Source: Cellulosimicrobium cellulans
GTDB lineage: Bacteria; Actinomycetota; Actinomycetes; Actinomycetales; Cellulomonadaceae
NCBI RefSeq assembly: GCF_007679345.1
Contig: NZ_VEGH01000002.1
Location: 1 to 64,000 of the forward strand
DNA: 64,000 nt
Reading direction: 5' to 3'
Positions 28,011-36,195 of this stretch are shown piece after piece. A program made the position numbers and the translations under genes. Every line of letters begins with the position of its first letter. Position 1 is the first letter of the stretch. The notes under the pieces are model-generated. The model saw only the letters and a list, made by a program, of their open reading frames with translations, searched no databases and was not told where the DNA came from.

Positions 28011-30305
28011 TCACGCCCGCAGCGGCACCTCGCGCTCCAGCCGGGCCTCCTCGTCCACCCGCGCCGCCCGCAGCCGCGACAGCACCACCGCCGTGGCCGC
28101 GATCAGACCCGCCGCGATCGCGATCGCGAGCCGGAGCACGTGGTTCGCGTCCTCGCCCAGGCTCACCGCCACGACGGCCGGAGCGATCAGCAGCGCGACC
28201 AGGTTCATCACCTTGATCAGCGGGTTGATCGCGGGGCCCGCGGTGTCCTTGAACGGGTCGCCGACGGTGTCGCCGATGACCACCGCGTCGTGCGCCGGGG
28301 ACCCCTTGCCGCCGTAGCGGCCGTCCTCGACCAGCTTCTTGGCGTTGTCCCAGGCGCCGCCGGAGTTCGCGAGGAACACCGCCATCAGCACACCCGCGCC
28401 GATGGCCCCGGCCAGGAAGCCGGCGAGCGGGCCGATGCCGAGCCCGAACCCGACCGCGACCGGGGCGGAGGCGGCGAGCAGCCCTGGCGTGGCGAGCTCG
28501 CGCAGCGAGTCCCGGGTGCAGATGTCGACGACCTTGCCGTACTCGGGGCGCTCGGCGCCGGTCATGATCCCGGGGTGCTCGCGGAACTGCCGCCGCACCT
28601 CGTACACGATCGCCCCGGCCGCCCGGGTCACGGCGTCGATCGCCAGGCCGGAGAACAGGAACACCGTCGCCCCGCCGAGGATCACGCCGACCAGCGTCAC
28701 CGGGCTGATCACCTGGTAGTCCGTCATCGCGAGCACGATGTCCCCCGGCACCCGCGTCAGCTCCAGGTCGCCGAGCGCCCCCGCCACCGCGTCCGCGTAG
28801 GACCCGAACAGCGCCGTCGCGGCGAGCACCGCCGTCGCGATCGCGATGCCCTTCGTGACGGCCTTGGTCGTGTTCCCGACCGCGTCGAGGTCCGTGAGGA
28901 TCTGGGCGCCCTCCTCGGTGACGTCGCCGGACATCTCCGCGATGCCCTGCGCGTTGTCGCTGACCGGGCCGAAGGTGTCCATCGCGACGATGACGCCCAC
29001 CGTCGTGAGCAGGCCGCAGCCCGCGAGCGCCACCAGGAACAGCGACAGCGAGATCGACCCGCCCGCCAGCAGGAACACCCCGCAGATCGCCGCGGCGATG
29101 GTGCCCGCGGTGTAGACGGCGGACTCGAAGCCCACGCCGATCCCGGACAGGACCACGGTCGCGGCCCCGGTCTGCGAGGTGCGCGCCACGTGGATCGTCG
29201 GCTTCGAGGTCGTGCCGGTGAAGTAGCCGGTCAGCCAGAGGATCACCCCGGCGAGCACGACGCCGATCGCGACCGCGCCGGCCGCCACGACCCGCGGGTC
29301 GCCCGGGTGGTCGCCGAGCCCGGCCGTCCCCGCCAGGTCGGCGAACGAGGACGGCAGGTAGACGAACGCCGCCACCGCCGCGAGCACCGCGCCCGCCACC
29401 GCGGCCACCGCGAACCCGCGGTTGATCGCGGTCAGCCCGCTCTCGTCGCCGCGCACCCGGGTCACCACGACCCCCAGCGCCGCGACCACCGCGCCGATCG
29501 CGGTCACGATCAGCGGGAACACCAGCCCCTCCTCGCCGAACGCGGCCCGGCCGAGGATCAGCGCCGCCACCAGCGTCACGGCGTAGGACTCGAACAGGTC
29601 GGCCGCCATCCCCGCGCAGTCGCCGACGTTGTCCCCCACGTTGTCCGCGATCGTCGCCGCGTTGCGCGGGTCGTCCTCGGGGATGTGCTGCTCGACCTTG
29701 CCGACCAGGTCCGCGCCGACGTCCGCCGCCTTGGTGAAGATGCCGCCGCCGACCCGCATGAACATCGCCAGCAGGGCGGCCCCGAAGCCGAAGCCCTCCA
29801 GCACCGCGGGCGCCTCACCCCGGTACAGCAGCACGACCACCGCCGCGCCCAGCAGGCCGAGCCCGACGACCGACATCCCGACGACGCCGCCGGTCCGCAG
29901 CGCGATCCGCGCCCCGTTCGCCCGCCCGCCGGGCAGCGACGCCGCTGCGGCGACCCGCACGTTCGCCCGGGTGGCGAGCCACATGCCCAGGTACCCGATC
30001 GACGCCGAGAACCCGGCCCCCACCAGGAAGAACACCGAACGGCCGATCTTCACCCCGGCGTCGCCGGGCAGCAGGAACAGCAGCGCGAAGACCACCACGG
30101 CGAACAGCACCAGCGTGCGCAGCTGCCGCGACAGGTACGCCGCGGCGCCCTCCTGCACCGCCGCGGCGATCGCCCGCATCGACACGGACCCCTCGTCCGC
30201 GGCCAGGACCTGCCGGCGCAGCACCACCGCCACGACGAGGGCGGCGACCGCCACGGCCGCGATGACGGCGACCACCACGAGGCTTCCGGACCCGAGCTCG
30301 ACCAT
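28011..30305 (-). CDS. hppA: Membrane-bound proton-translocating pyrophosphatase
   Basis: Hydrolyses pyrophosphate and pumps protons, 764 residues with about sixteen membrane helices. The catalytic signature DVGADLVGKVE lies near residue 185, followed by the acidic cluster in DNVGDNVGDCAGMAADLFESY. A lysine in GNTTKAVTKG (near 485) occupies the position that distinguishes K+-independent enzymes (K+-dependent ones have Ala), so this looks like a K+-independent H+-PPase. The C-terminal second acidic motif IGDTVGDPFKDTAGPAIN is intact. ATG at 30305 with a GAGGAGG ribosome binding site. Confidence 0.97.
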   Translation of the reverse strand: MVELGSGSLVVVAVIAAVAVAALVVAVVLRRQVLAADEGSVSMRAIAAAVQEGAAAYLSRQLRTLVLFAVVVFALLFLLPGDAGVKIGRSVFFLVGAGFSASIGYLGMWLATRANVRVAAAASLPGGRANGARIALRTGGVVGMSVVGLGLLGAAVVVLLYRGEAPAVLEGFGFGAALLAMFMRVGGGIFTKAADVGADLVGKVEQHIPEDDPRNAATIADNVGDNVGDCAGMAADLFESYAVTLVAALILGRAAFGEEGLVFPLIVTAIGAVVAALGVVVTRVRGDESGLTAINRGFAVAAVAGAVLAAVAAFVYLPSSFADLAGTAGLGDHPGDPRVVAAGAVAIGVVLAGVILWLTGYFTGTTSKPTIHVARTSQTGAATVVLSGIGVGFESAVYTAGTIAAAICGVFLLAGGSISLSLFLVALAGCGLLTTVGVIVAMDTFGPVSDNAQGIAEMSGDVTEEGAQILTDLDAVGNTTKAVTKGIAIATAVLAATALFGSYADAVAGALGDLELTRVPGDIVLAMTDYQVISPVTLVGVILGGATVFLFSGLAIDAVTRAAGAIVYEVRRQFREHPGIMTGAERPEYGKVVDICTRDSLRELATPGLLAASAPVAVGFGLGIGPLAGFLAGAIGAGVLMAVFLANSGGAWDNAKKLVEDGRYGGKGSPAHDAVVIGDTVGDPFKDTAGPAINPLIKVMNLVALLIAPAVVAVSLGEDANHVLRLAIAIAAGLIAATAVVLSRLRAARVDEEARLEREVPLRA

Positions 30306-30476
30306 GCATCCTCCTCGGACGCGGGGCACGGCCCTGCCCGAGCCGCCCCCGGTACGCGCCGCTCCGTTGCCGCGCGAGAGGACGCCACTGTAGCCAGATA
30401 TGTCCGGTTGGGAAGGGGGTGGGCCCGCCTCGTCGGCGCGCAGGCTGCGCTGACCGGGTGAACGCCGCCGGGACCC

Positions 30477-30502
30477 CAACGTTCGCGCCGACCTGCTCGT
30501 CC
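30477..30502 (+). promoter_or_regulatory. ECF-type promoter of the first SigE-like sigma gene
   Basis: CAAC at 30477-30480 and CGTCC at 30498-30502 are separated by exactly 17 bases, matching the ECF sigma pattern of a -35 AAC and a -10 CGTC. The identical pair with identical spacing precedes the second sigma gene (34417-34442). Downstream bases ACAGGATCG and AGAGGATCG are also shared. Suggests autoregulation or cross-regulation by these sigma factors. Confidence 0.65.
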
Positions 30503-30563
30503 CACCTCACGACAGGATCGCTCCGGCCGCCCCGCGCGGGCGGTCGACGACGAGGGGGACCAC

Positions 30564-31100
30564 GTGGCGTGGCAGGAACAGGTGACGGAGTTCGTCGCCG
30601 CACGCGGCCCGGCGCTGGTCGGGTACGCCCGGCTGCTGACCGGTGACCACGACAGCGCGCAGGACCTGGTGCAGGACGCGCTCGCCAAGGCGTGGTCCCG
30701 CTGGCGGGCGGGCGCCGACATCGAGTCGCTCGAGGCGTACGTCCGGAAGGCCGTGCTGACCACCTACCTGGACCAGTACCGGCGCCGACGCCTCTGGCAG
30801 GGGCGGGCCCACCTGCTCGTCACGCCCGAGGCCGAGGCGCCCACCGCCGCGGCGACGGAGACCGCGACCGACCTGGAGTCCGCGCTCCGGCACCTCGGGC
30901 CGCGCGAGCGGGCGTGCGTGGTCCTGCGGTTCTACGAGGACCTGACCGTCGCGGGCATCGCGGACCGGCTCGGGATCTCGGACGGTGCGGTGAAGCGCTA
31001 CCTGTCGGACGGCACGAGGCGCCTGGGCGCGCTCATGGGGGAGGTGCGCCCGGCCGCGGAGACGGTCGAGGTGCGGACGGCGACGGAGGACCGGCGATGA
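30564..31100 (+). CDS. SigE-family ECF RNA polymerase sigma factor, module 1
   Basis: A 178-residue ECF sigma factor of the actinobacterial SigE family. Region 2 (ALVGYARLLTGDHDSAQDLV) and region 4 (RERACVVLRFYEDLTVAG then ISDGAVKRYLSDGTRR) are complete. Expected to direct polymerase to a small stress or envelope regulon. GTG start with GAGGGGGA upstream; the stop overlaps the next start (ATGA), linking it to a membrane-anchored partner. About 50 percent similar by eye to the second module at 34484, from which it differs in linker and C-terminus. Confidence 0.9.
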   Translation: MAWQEQVTEFVAARGPALVGYARLLTGDHDSAQDLVQDALAKAWSRWRAGADIESLEAYVRKAVLTTYLDQYRRRRLWQGRAHLLVTPEAEAPTAAATETATDLESALRHLGPRERACVVLRFYEDLTVAGIADRLGISDGAVKRYLSDGTRRLGALMGEVRPAAETVEVRTATEDRR

Positions 31101-32674
31101 ACGAGCACGACCTGCACGGTGCGTTCGGCGACCTCGCCCGGCGGGGGGCCGACGACCAGGCGGCGCGGCTGCGCAACGGCGCGGGGCTGTCGGCGGCGGA
31201 CATCACCCGGCGAGCGGCCCGCGCACGCCAGCGGCGTGCCGGCGCGAGCGCGGTGACCGGCGTCGTGGTCGTCGCGGGTCTGGTCCTCGGCGGCGGCGCG
31301 CTCACCCACCGGCCCGAGCCGCAGCCGGCGGACACGCCGAGCCCGACGGTGACCCGGCCCTCCCCGGCACCGAGTCGGACACCGGCACCCACCCCCACGT
31401 CGTCGCCGACGTCGACCGGGTCCGCCCTCGACACCGGCGACCCCGTCGCCGACGTCGTGCCGATCGGCCTGCTGCGCCGCTACGCGGGCGCACCGCGGGT
31501 CGCGTGGACGGTCCCGGGCGCGGAGCTCCGGCCGCCGGGCAGCGAGGACGCCTTCACCGGGCTCGGCGACGTCACCGCGAGCATGCACGCCTTCAGCCCC
31601 TTCCGCGCGGTCGCGGCCGGCGGCGGCTGGATGGTGGCAGCCGGCGGCTTCTCGGACGAGCGCCTCGTCACGGTCGACTCGGCGTCCGGCGGCCTCGGGT
31701 GGGTCGCCGACGGTGGCCCCGACGGCGTCATCTCCTGCGGCGGCGGCTACGACGGGCTCATGGTGTGCCTCGGACGGGTGGGCACGTCGACAGACACGGA
31801 GGTGCAGCTCCGCGATCCCGCCACCGGCGCCGTCGTCCGCACGGCCGGGTCCGGGGGGCACGGGCTCGCGGTCGTCGGCGACATCGCGCTCGTGTTCGAC
31901 TCGAACGACACCGACGTGCACCTGCGCACCATCGACCTCGCCCCCGGTGCGACCCGGCGCGAGACCACCGCGGCCGGGCTGGTCCAGCCCGACATGCCCG
32001 TCGGCGACGGCGTCGTGTCGTGGGAGAGCGCCGGGTCGCTCGTCCTCGTGCACGGCTACCAGTACAACCTCGCCGTCGACGTCACCGACCTCTCGGTGCG
32101 GGCGCGGACGCTCACCGTGCCGACGGCCGTCCGTGCGGACGGCTGGGTCACCGGTCCCGGCGCCGACGAGTCCCTGCGAGCCGTCGGCCCGCAGGGACAG
32201 GAGGTGCCGCTGCCGGGCGGCGCCGACGTCGCCACTCCCTCGGTGTGGGCTCCGACGACCGGGGCAGTCGTGCCTCTGCTCACCGGGAGCAGCCCGTACG
32301 ACGGCGCCGCGGACCGTGTCACGGCTCTCGACACGGGCTCGGGGGCGACCCTCTGGTCCGTGCCGGGCGTCTGGAGCGCGGACGGGGTGGTGGGGGAGAC
32401 CGCCCTGCTGCGCGGGGACGGCGTCCTGGTGGCGGTCGACGTCCGGACCGGGGCCGAGCGCTGGCGCTCCGCGACGTCGGGCGAGCTGGTCGGGTTCGAC
32501 GGCACCCGGGTCGTCATCGGCACGGACGACGGGTCCTCCCGCGCAGTGGCCCTCGACCTGAGCGACGGCAGCGAGACCTGGTCGCTCCCGCTGCCCGACC
32601 AGCGCGTGGAGCAGGTCGACGGGACGCTCGTGGGCATCGGCGCGGACGGGTCGCTCAGCGCGCTCCTCCCGTGA
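31097..32674 (+). CDS. Membrane-anchored sigma partner with PQQ-like beta-propeller domain
   Basis: A 525-residue protein. The cytoplasmic N-terminus (first about 45 residues, Arg-rich helix) is followed by one membrane helix (AVTGVVVVAGLVLGGGAL), a Pro/Thr/Ser-rich linker (residues about 75-110) and an extracytoplasmic domain with repeated strands such as VTALDTGSGATLWSVPG, LVAVDVRTGAERWRS and ALDLSDGSETWSLP, typical of PQQ-like propeller blades. Coupled translation with the sigma gene suggests it acts as its anti-sigma or sensor; no zinc-binding anti-sigma HxxxCxxC motif is seen, so this is inference. Confidence 0.72.
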   Translation: MNEHDLHGAFGDLARRGADDQAARLRNGAGLSAADITRRAARARQRRAGASAVTGVVVVAGLVLGGGALTHRPEPQPADTPSPTVTRPSPAPSRTPAPTPTSSPTSTGSALDTGDPVADVVPIGLLRRYAGAPRVAWTVPGAELRPPGSEDAFTGLGDVTASMHAFSPFRAVAAGGGWMVAAGGFSDERLVTVDSASGGLGWVADGGPDGVISCGGGYDGLMVCLGRVGTSTDTEVQLRDPATGAVVRTAGSGGHGLAVVGDIALVFDSNDTDVHLRTIDLAPGATRRETTAAGLVQPDMPVGDGVVSWESAGSLVLVHGYQYNLAVDVTDLSVRARTLTVPTAVRADGWVTGPGADESLRAVGPQGQEVPLPGGADVATPSVWAPTTGAVVPLLTGSSPYDGAADRVTALDTGSGATLWSVPGVWSADGVVGETALLRGDGVLVAVDVRTGAERWRSATSGELVGFDGTRVVIGTDDGSSRAVALDLSDGSETWSLPLPDQRVEQVDGTLVGIGADGSLSALLP

Positions 32675-32684
32675 CCCGGCAGGG

Positions 32685-32725
32685 GTGCCGGCCGACCGGG
32701 CGCAGGGGGCCCGGTCGGCCGGCAC
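32685..32725. terminator. Bidirectional terminator between convergent genes
   Basis: Perfect 17-bp inverted repeat (arms 32685-32701 and 32709-32725) with a 7-nt loop filling the 53-bp gap between two convergent stops. Strong GC stem, no T-run. Confidence 0.85.
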
Positions 32726-32727
32726 CG

Positions 32728-33678
32728 TCAGCCCGGCACGCCCACGGCCGGCAGCGGATCCGCCTTGCGGGCCAGCATCCGCCGCTGGGCCTCCTGGACG
32801 AGCGCGTCGGCGTCCGCGGCACCCGGCGCCGAGGCCACCCAGGCCAACCGGACCGGGGGCTCGTCCTGCGCCCGCGGCAGCAGCGCGCGGCCCACGCCCT
32901 CGACGACCCGCGCGACCTGCTCCTCCGCCTCCGCTACGGGCACGCCCGGCAGCAGCACCACGGCCATCAGCTCGTCGCTGCCGGTACGGCCGACCAGGGC
33001 GCCGGCGGGGACCCCCTCGGCGAACCGCGCGGCGAGCAGCCGGAGCAGCGTGTCGCCCGCCGCACCGCCGAACCGCGCGTTCACACCGGCGAACCCCTCG
33101 ACGTCGGCCTGCACCAGGAGCAGGCGCCGACCGCTCCCCGGCAGCAGCCGAGCCCACTCCCGCAGCGTGTGCAGCACCAGCTCGCGCCCCGGCAGCCGGG
33201 TCAGCGGGTCGTGCAGCGACCGCTCCGACAGCGCGGCGACGAGCGCCCGCACCAGGTCGGACGTCGCGACCGCTCCCCAGGTGCCGGACCGGACCAGCAC
33301 GTCGTCGTAGCGGGTCTCGCCGGACCGCTCCATCGCCCGGGTCGCCGACTCGACGATGCCGGTGCGCTCGTCGACCACCAGCGGCGACCAGTCCGCGACC
33401 TCGCCGACGGGGCGGCGCGCCAGCACCGCCCGCCCGTAGCCGAGCCGGCCGGTCTGCGAGTCGGTGAACCGTGCGCGCGACACCATGCCGATGCTGCCGT
33501 CCCGCTCGTCGGCCACCGCCAGGCAGGGCAGGTGCGGCGAGCGGAACAGCACCTCGACCTCGCTCATCGGCAGGTCGCGGTCCACCACCGCCACCGGCAC
33601 GGCGATCTCGCCCACGGAGCGGTGCACCCCGCCGACGGCGCGGGAGGTGCGGACGAGGAGGTCGACGTCGTTCGGCAC
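32728..33678 (-). CDS. CBS-like and degenerate GGDEF domain protein
   Basis: A 316-residue protein. Residues about 5-140 look like a CBS-pair regulatory domain (MSEVEVLFRSPHLPCLAVADE, VGEVADWSPLVVDERTGIVES). Residues about 150-300 form a GGDEF domain (LHDPLTRLPGRELVL, then the active-site loop). The loop reads GRTGSDELM, so the GGDEF motif has become GSDEL; catalysis is doubtful and a nucleotide- or c-di-GMP-binding role is as likely. GTG start at 33678 is only 6 bp from the start of the divergent pseudogene, so one of the two starts may be wrong. Confidence 0.78.
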   Translation of the reverse strand: MPNDVDLLVRTSRAVGGVHRSVGEIAVPVAVVDRDLPMSEVEVLFRSPHLPCLAVADERDGSIGMVSRARFTDSQTGRLGYGRAVLARRPVGEVADWSPLVVDERTGIVESATRAMERSGETRYDDVLVRSGTWGAVATSDLVRALVAALSERSLHDPLTRLPGRELVLHTLREWARLLPGSGRRLLLVQADVEGFAGVNARFGGAAGDTLLRLLAARFAEGVPAGALVGRTGSDELMAVVLLPGVPVAEAEEQVARVVEGVGRALLPRAQDEPPVRLAWVASAPGAADADALVQEAQRRMLARKADPLPAVGVPG

Positions 33679-33684
33679 GACCGT

Positions 33685-34350
33685 ATGGTGCCGCCCGCCG
33701 AGGCCCCACCGGCCCCGTTGCCGGGTCCGGCGGCGAGTGTTCGCGCGCCGTTCACCTCGGGCGGGCTCCTCGGGGCTGCTTCCGGGGACGCGGACGCGCC
33801 CGGCCCGGTGGCCACCGGCAGGCCGACACCCCGCCCCACCCGGACACCGAGCCCGACGCCCTCCGGGCCCCCGCTCGTCGAGCTGCCGGCGCTCGACCCG
33901 GCGCTCCCGCTGGGCGCGTGCGGGTCCGGTGCGGCGGCGGCACCCGCCGCGCCCGTGCCCGGGGGCCTGGGGGTCGAGGTCACCGCGACGACTCTCGTGG
34001 GCGTCGGCGACGCCCTCGCCGTCACCGCGAGCCCGACCGCCGAGGTGGACCGCGGAGGTGGACCGGCGTCGTGGTCGGCTGGGCGACCCAGGAGACCGAC
34101 CTGCCCAACCAGTCGTTCACCGTCGGAGCGGGTGGCGTCGTCGACGTCTCCGCGTCGCGCACGCTGCGGCTGTGCGACGACGAATCGGCCGGCCTGGACT
34201 TCTCCGCGCTCCCAGCGGGCGACTACCAGGTGGTGGCCGTGGTGCCAGGTGGTGGCCGTGGTGCCCGAGATCGTCCCGGACCTCGCCGACCCCTGGGACG
34301 CGTACACGGCGGTCGTCGTCTCGGCACCGTGGGACCTCGCCGTGCGGTGA
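33685..34350 (+). pseudogene. Frameshifted sigma-partner-like lipoprotein or membrane protein remnant
   Basis: Coding potential moves between frames: from 33685 to about 34050 one frame reads to VTATTLVGVGDALAVTAS, then a second frame carries VVVGWATQETDLPNQSFTV through DFSALPAGDYQVVAVVP, then the first frame resumes with EIVPDLADPWDAYTAVVV to the stop at 34350. The first junction lies on a 13-nt-period repeat of AGGTGGACCG (34043-34065). The second is an exact 19-bp tandem duplication (34227-34245 and 34246-34264); removing one copy restores the frame. The Pro/Thr linker and following domain resemble the partner encoded at 35014, suggesting decay of a related gene. Confidence 0.75.
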
Positions 34351-34416
34351 TCCGGGTGAGCGCGGTACCGGGGCGGTGCCGGCGCCGTCCTCCTGCGGCC
34401 GTTCGGGCGACCCGCA

Positions 34417-34442
34417 CAACCTATCGGCCGCACCGTTCGTCC
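34417..34442 (+). promoter_or_regulatory. ECF-type promoter of the second SigE-like sigma gene
   Basis: CAAC (34417-34420), 17 bases, CGTCC (34438-34442), the same elements and spacing as upstream of the first sigma gene. The promoter lies after the pseudogene stop and 42 bases before the GTG start of the sigma gene. Confidence 0.65.
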
Positions 34443-34483
34443 ACCTGTCGAGAGGATCGGCGGGACGTCAGGAGGGCGGCACG

Positions 34484-35017
34484 GTGCACGACGGGGACGA
34501 GGCGATCGCGGTGCTGGCCCGCGAACGAGGCCGCGCGCTCGTGGGCTACGCGTACCTGCTCACCGGAAGCGTCCGCGACGCCGAGGACCTGGTGCAGGAC
34601 GCCCTGGTGAAAACCATGGTCCGCTCCCGCGGCGGAGTCGACCTGGACATCGTCGAGGGGTACGTGCGGCGCTCGATCCTCACGACGTTCGTCGACGGCC
34701 ACCGTCGACTCCGGCGGTGGCGCGAGGCGGTGCCCCTGCTGGGGCACGCGAGCACGCTGCCCGCCCCGGACGCCGCAGACTCCGTCGCCGCGCAGCTCGA
34801 CGTGCGGGCGGCCCTCGCCGGCCTACCCCGGCGCCAGCGCGCCTGCGTCGTCCTGCGGTACTTCGACGACCTCCCGCTCGCCGACATCGCGGACACGCTC
34901 GGGGTCAGTCTCGGCGCCGTCAAGCGGTACCTGTCCGACGGCACCCGCCGGCTCGAGCAGCATCTCGGCCCCGTCCACGGTCGTCCCCCGCACCAGCCAG
35001 AGAGGACCTCGCTGTGA
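34484..35017 (+). CDS. SigE-family ECF RNA polymerase sigma factor, module 2
   Basis: A 177-residue ECF sigma factor, paralogous to the one at 30564. Region 2 reads ALVGYAYLLTGSVRDAEDLV and region 4 RQRACVVLRYFDDLPLADI followed by VSLGAVKRYLSDGTRRLE; the DNA-contacting helix is nearly identical in the two paralogues, consistent with their shared promoter motif. GTG start at 34484 follows a GGAGGG ribosome binding site. The stop overlaps the partner gene start (GTGA). Confidence 0.9.
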   Translation: MHDGDEAIAVLARERGRALVGYAYLLTGSVRDAEDLVQDALVKTMVRSRGGVDLDIVEGYVRRSILTTFVDGHRRLRRWREAVPLLGHASTLPAPDAADSVAAQLDVRAALAGLPRRQRACVVLRYFDDLPLADIADTLGVSLGAVKRYLSDGTRRLEQHLGPVHGRPPHQPERTSL

Positions 35018-35694
35018 CCACCGACCTCAGCCGAGCGCTCGACGACCTCGCCCGCAGCGCCGCCTCGCTCGCCGACCTCGGTCCGGTGGACCACCTCGTC
35101 GCCCGTCGCCGCCGGCGGCGTGCGGCCCGTCGGGCGTCCGCCGGTGCGGGAGCGCTGGCGGTCACGGGCGCACTCGTGCTCGCCGTGTCGACGGGCCCGG
35201 GCTGGCGTCCCGACGGCCTCGGGCCGGCGGCGACCGCCTCGTCCCCGGCGACGGCGGCCTCTCCCACCCCGACGGCGCCGGGGGGCGGCGCGGAGCTCCC
35301 CGGCTGCGGAGAGCCCGTCCCGCGGGAGTCGCAGACGCTCTCACCCGCCGTGTCGATCGTGCGCGCGGCCATGGGCAGCGAGCTCGATGTCGTGGTGTCG
35401 CTGCGCGTGCAGGGTGCCTCGGCGGCGGACCTGGAGGACGCAGACGTCCGGATCTACGTGCTCTGGGACATCGACCACTCCGACGGCGATGACGACGGCG
35501 ACTACATGCTGGCGCTCCTGGACGTGCCGCCGGGAGGCTGGACCGACGCGCCGGGAGGTGCGACGCGAGACGTCACCGGCACGCCCGAGGGCTGCCCCGG
35601 CATCCAGCCTGGTGGCAACCGCCTCGTGGCGGCCATGAGCACGCCCGACGGCACCGTCGTGTCGGGCGTCGCGCAGGCCGAGCGGCGGGGGTGA
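35014..35694 (+). CDS. Membrane-anchored sigma partner, module 2
   Basis: A 226-residue protein with the same plan as the start of the first module's partner: short N-terminal helix (DLSRALDDLARSAASLADL), Arg-rich stop (RRRRRRAARRA), one membrane helix (ALAVTGALVLAVS) and a Pro/Thr/Ser linker, then a small extracytoplasmic domain beginning ELPGCGEPVPRES with two cysteines. The long propeller of module 1 is absent. It is coupled to the sigma gene by GTGA overlap and is probably its anti-sigma or sensor; no known anti-sigma motif was recognised. Confidence 0.68.
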   Translation: MTTDLSRALDDLARSAASLADLGPVDHLVARRRRRRAARRASAGAGALAVTGALVLAVSTGPGWRPDGLGPAATASSPATAASPTPTAPGGGAELPGCGEPVPRESQTLSPAVSIVRAAMGSELDVVVSLRVQGASAADLEDADVRIYVLWDIDHSDGDDDGDYMLALLDVPPGGWTDAPGGATRDVTGTPEGCPGIQPGGNRLVAAMSTPDGTVVSGVAQAERRG

Positions 35695-35702
35695 CCTGCG
35701 GG

Positions 35703-36050
35703 TCAGCCCTCGCGGTCGGCGGCCAGCGCCTCGTCCACCGTCTCCCGGATGGTGAACACCTGGGTCAGCGCCGTGATGCGGAAGACCTTGAGCAGCCGCT
35801 CGGAGTCGATGACGAGCTGCAGCCGCCCGTCGAGCCCCCGGACCCGCTTCAGCACGCCCACCAGGAGGCCGAGCCCCGTGGAGTCCATGAACCGCACCTC
35901 GGTGAGGTTCACGACCAGGTCCACGTGCCCGGCGTCGACCAGGGCGGTGAGCTTCTCGCGCAGCGCGGGCGCGGTGTACACGTCGATCTCGCCGGTCACG
36001 TCGACGACGGTCCTGCCCTCGACGGTCCTGCTCGCCACGCTGACGTCCAC
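35703..36050 (-). CDS. STAS domain anti-anti-sigma factor
   Basis: A 115-residue RsbV/SpoIIAA-type protein. The phosphorylation site lies in [12 protein letters not shown] near residue 55, with the serine that a RsbW-type kinase would modify. Expected to release a partner sigma factor when unphosphorylated. No kinase gene is near it; the PP2C phosphatase at 4947 could reverse phosphorylation. GTG start at 36050 has GGGAGCTCCT upstream. It ends 8 bp from the convergent sigma-partner gene. Confidence 0.88.
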   Translation of the reverse strand: MDVSVASRTVEGRTVVDVTGEIDVYTAPALREKLTALVDAGHVDLVVNLTEVRFMDSTGLGLLVGVLKRVRGLDGRLQLVIDSERLLKVFRITALTQVFTIRETVDEALAADREG

Positions 36051-36195
36051 AGGAGCTCCCCTCTGTCTTCCGGGAGCATTCAAACAGACCGCGCGCCCCG
36101 GACCGGCGTGTTGCGTGCTCACGCGTGTCCGTCACCCGCCCCCGGCCGCGGCACCGTCGGGTCGGCGGGTGCGCGCGGGACCCGCGGCGGCGTGG

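Noticed and set aside
25197-30461. A 1754-residue + strand open frame
   Set aside because: It lies opposite the methyltransferase, phosphatase, lipoprotein and HppA genes, which show intact motifs; GC-rich DNA keeps antisense frames open.
34484-35017. Longer sigma factor starting upstream at 33464
   Set aside because: The extension is in the pseudogene region and encodes no sigma domain; the GTG at 34484 has a good ribosome binding site.
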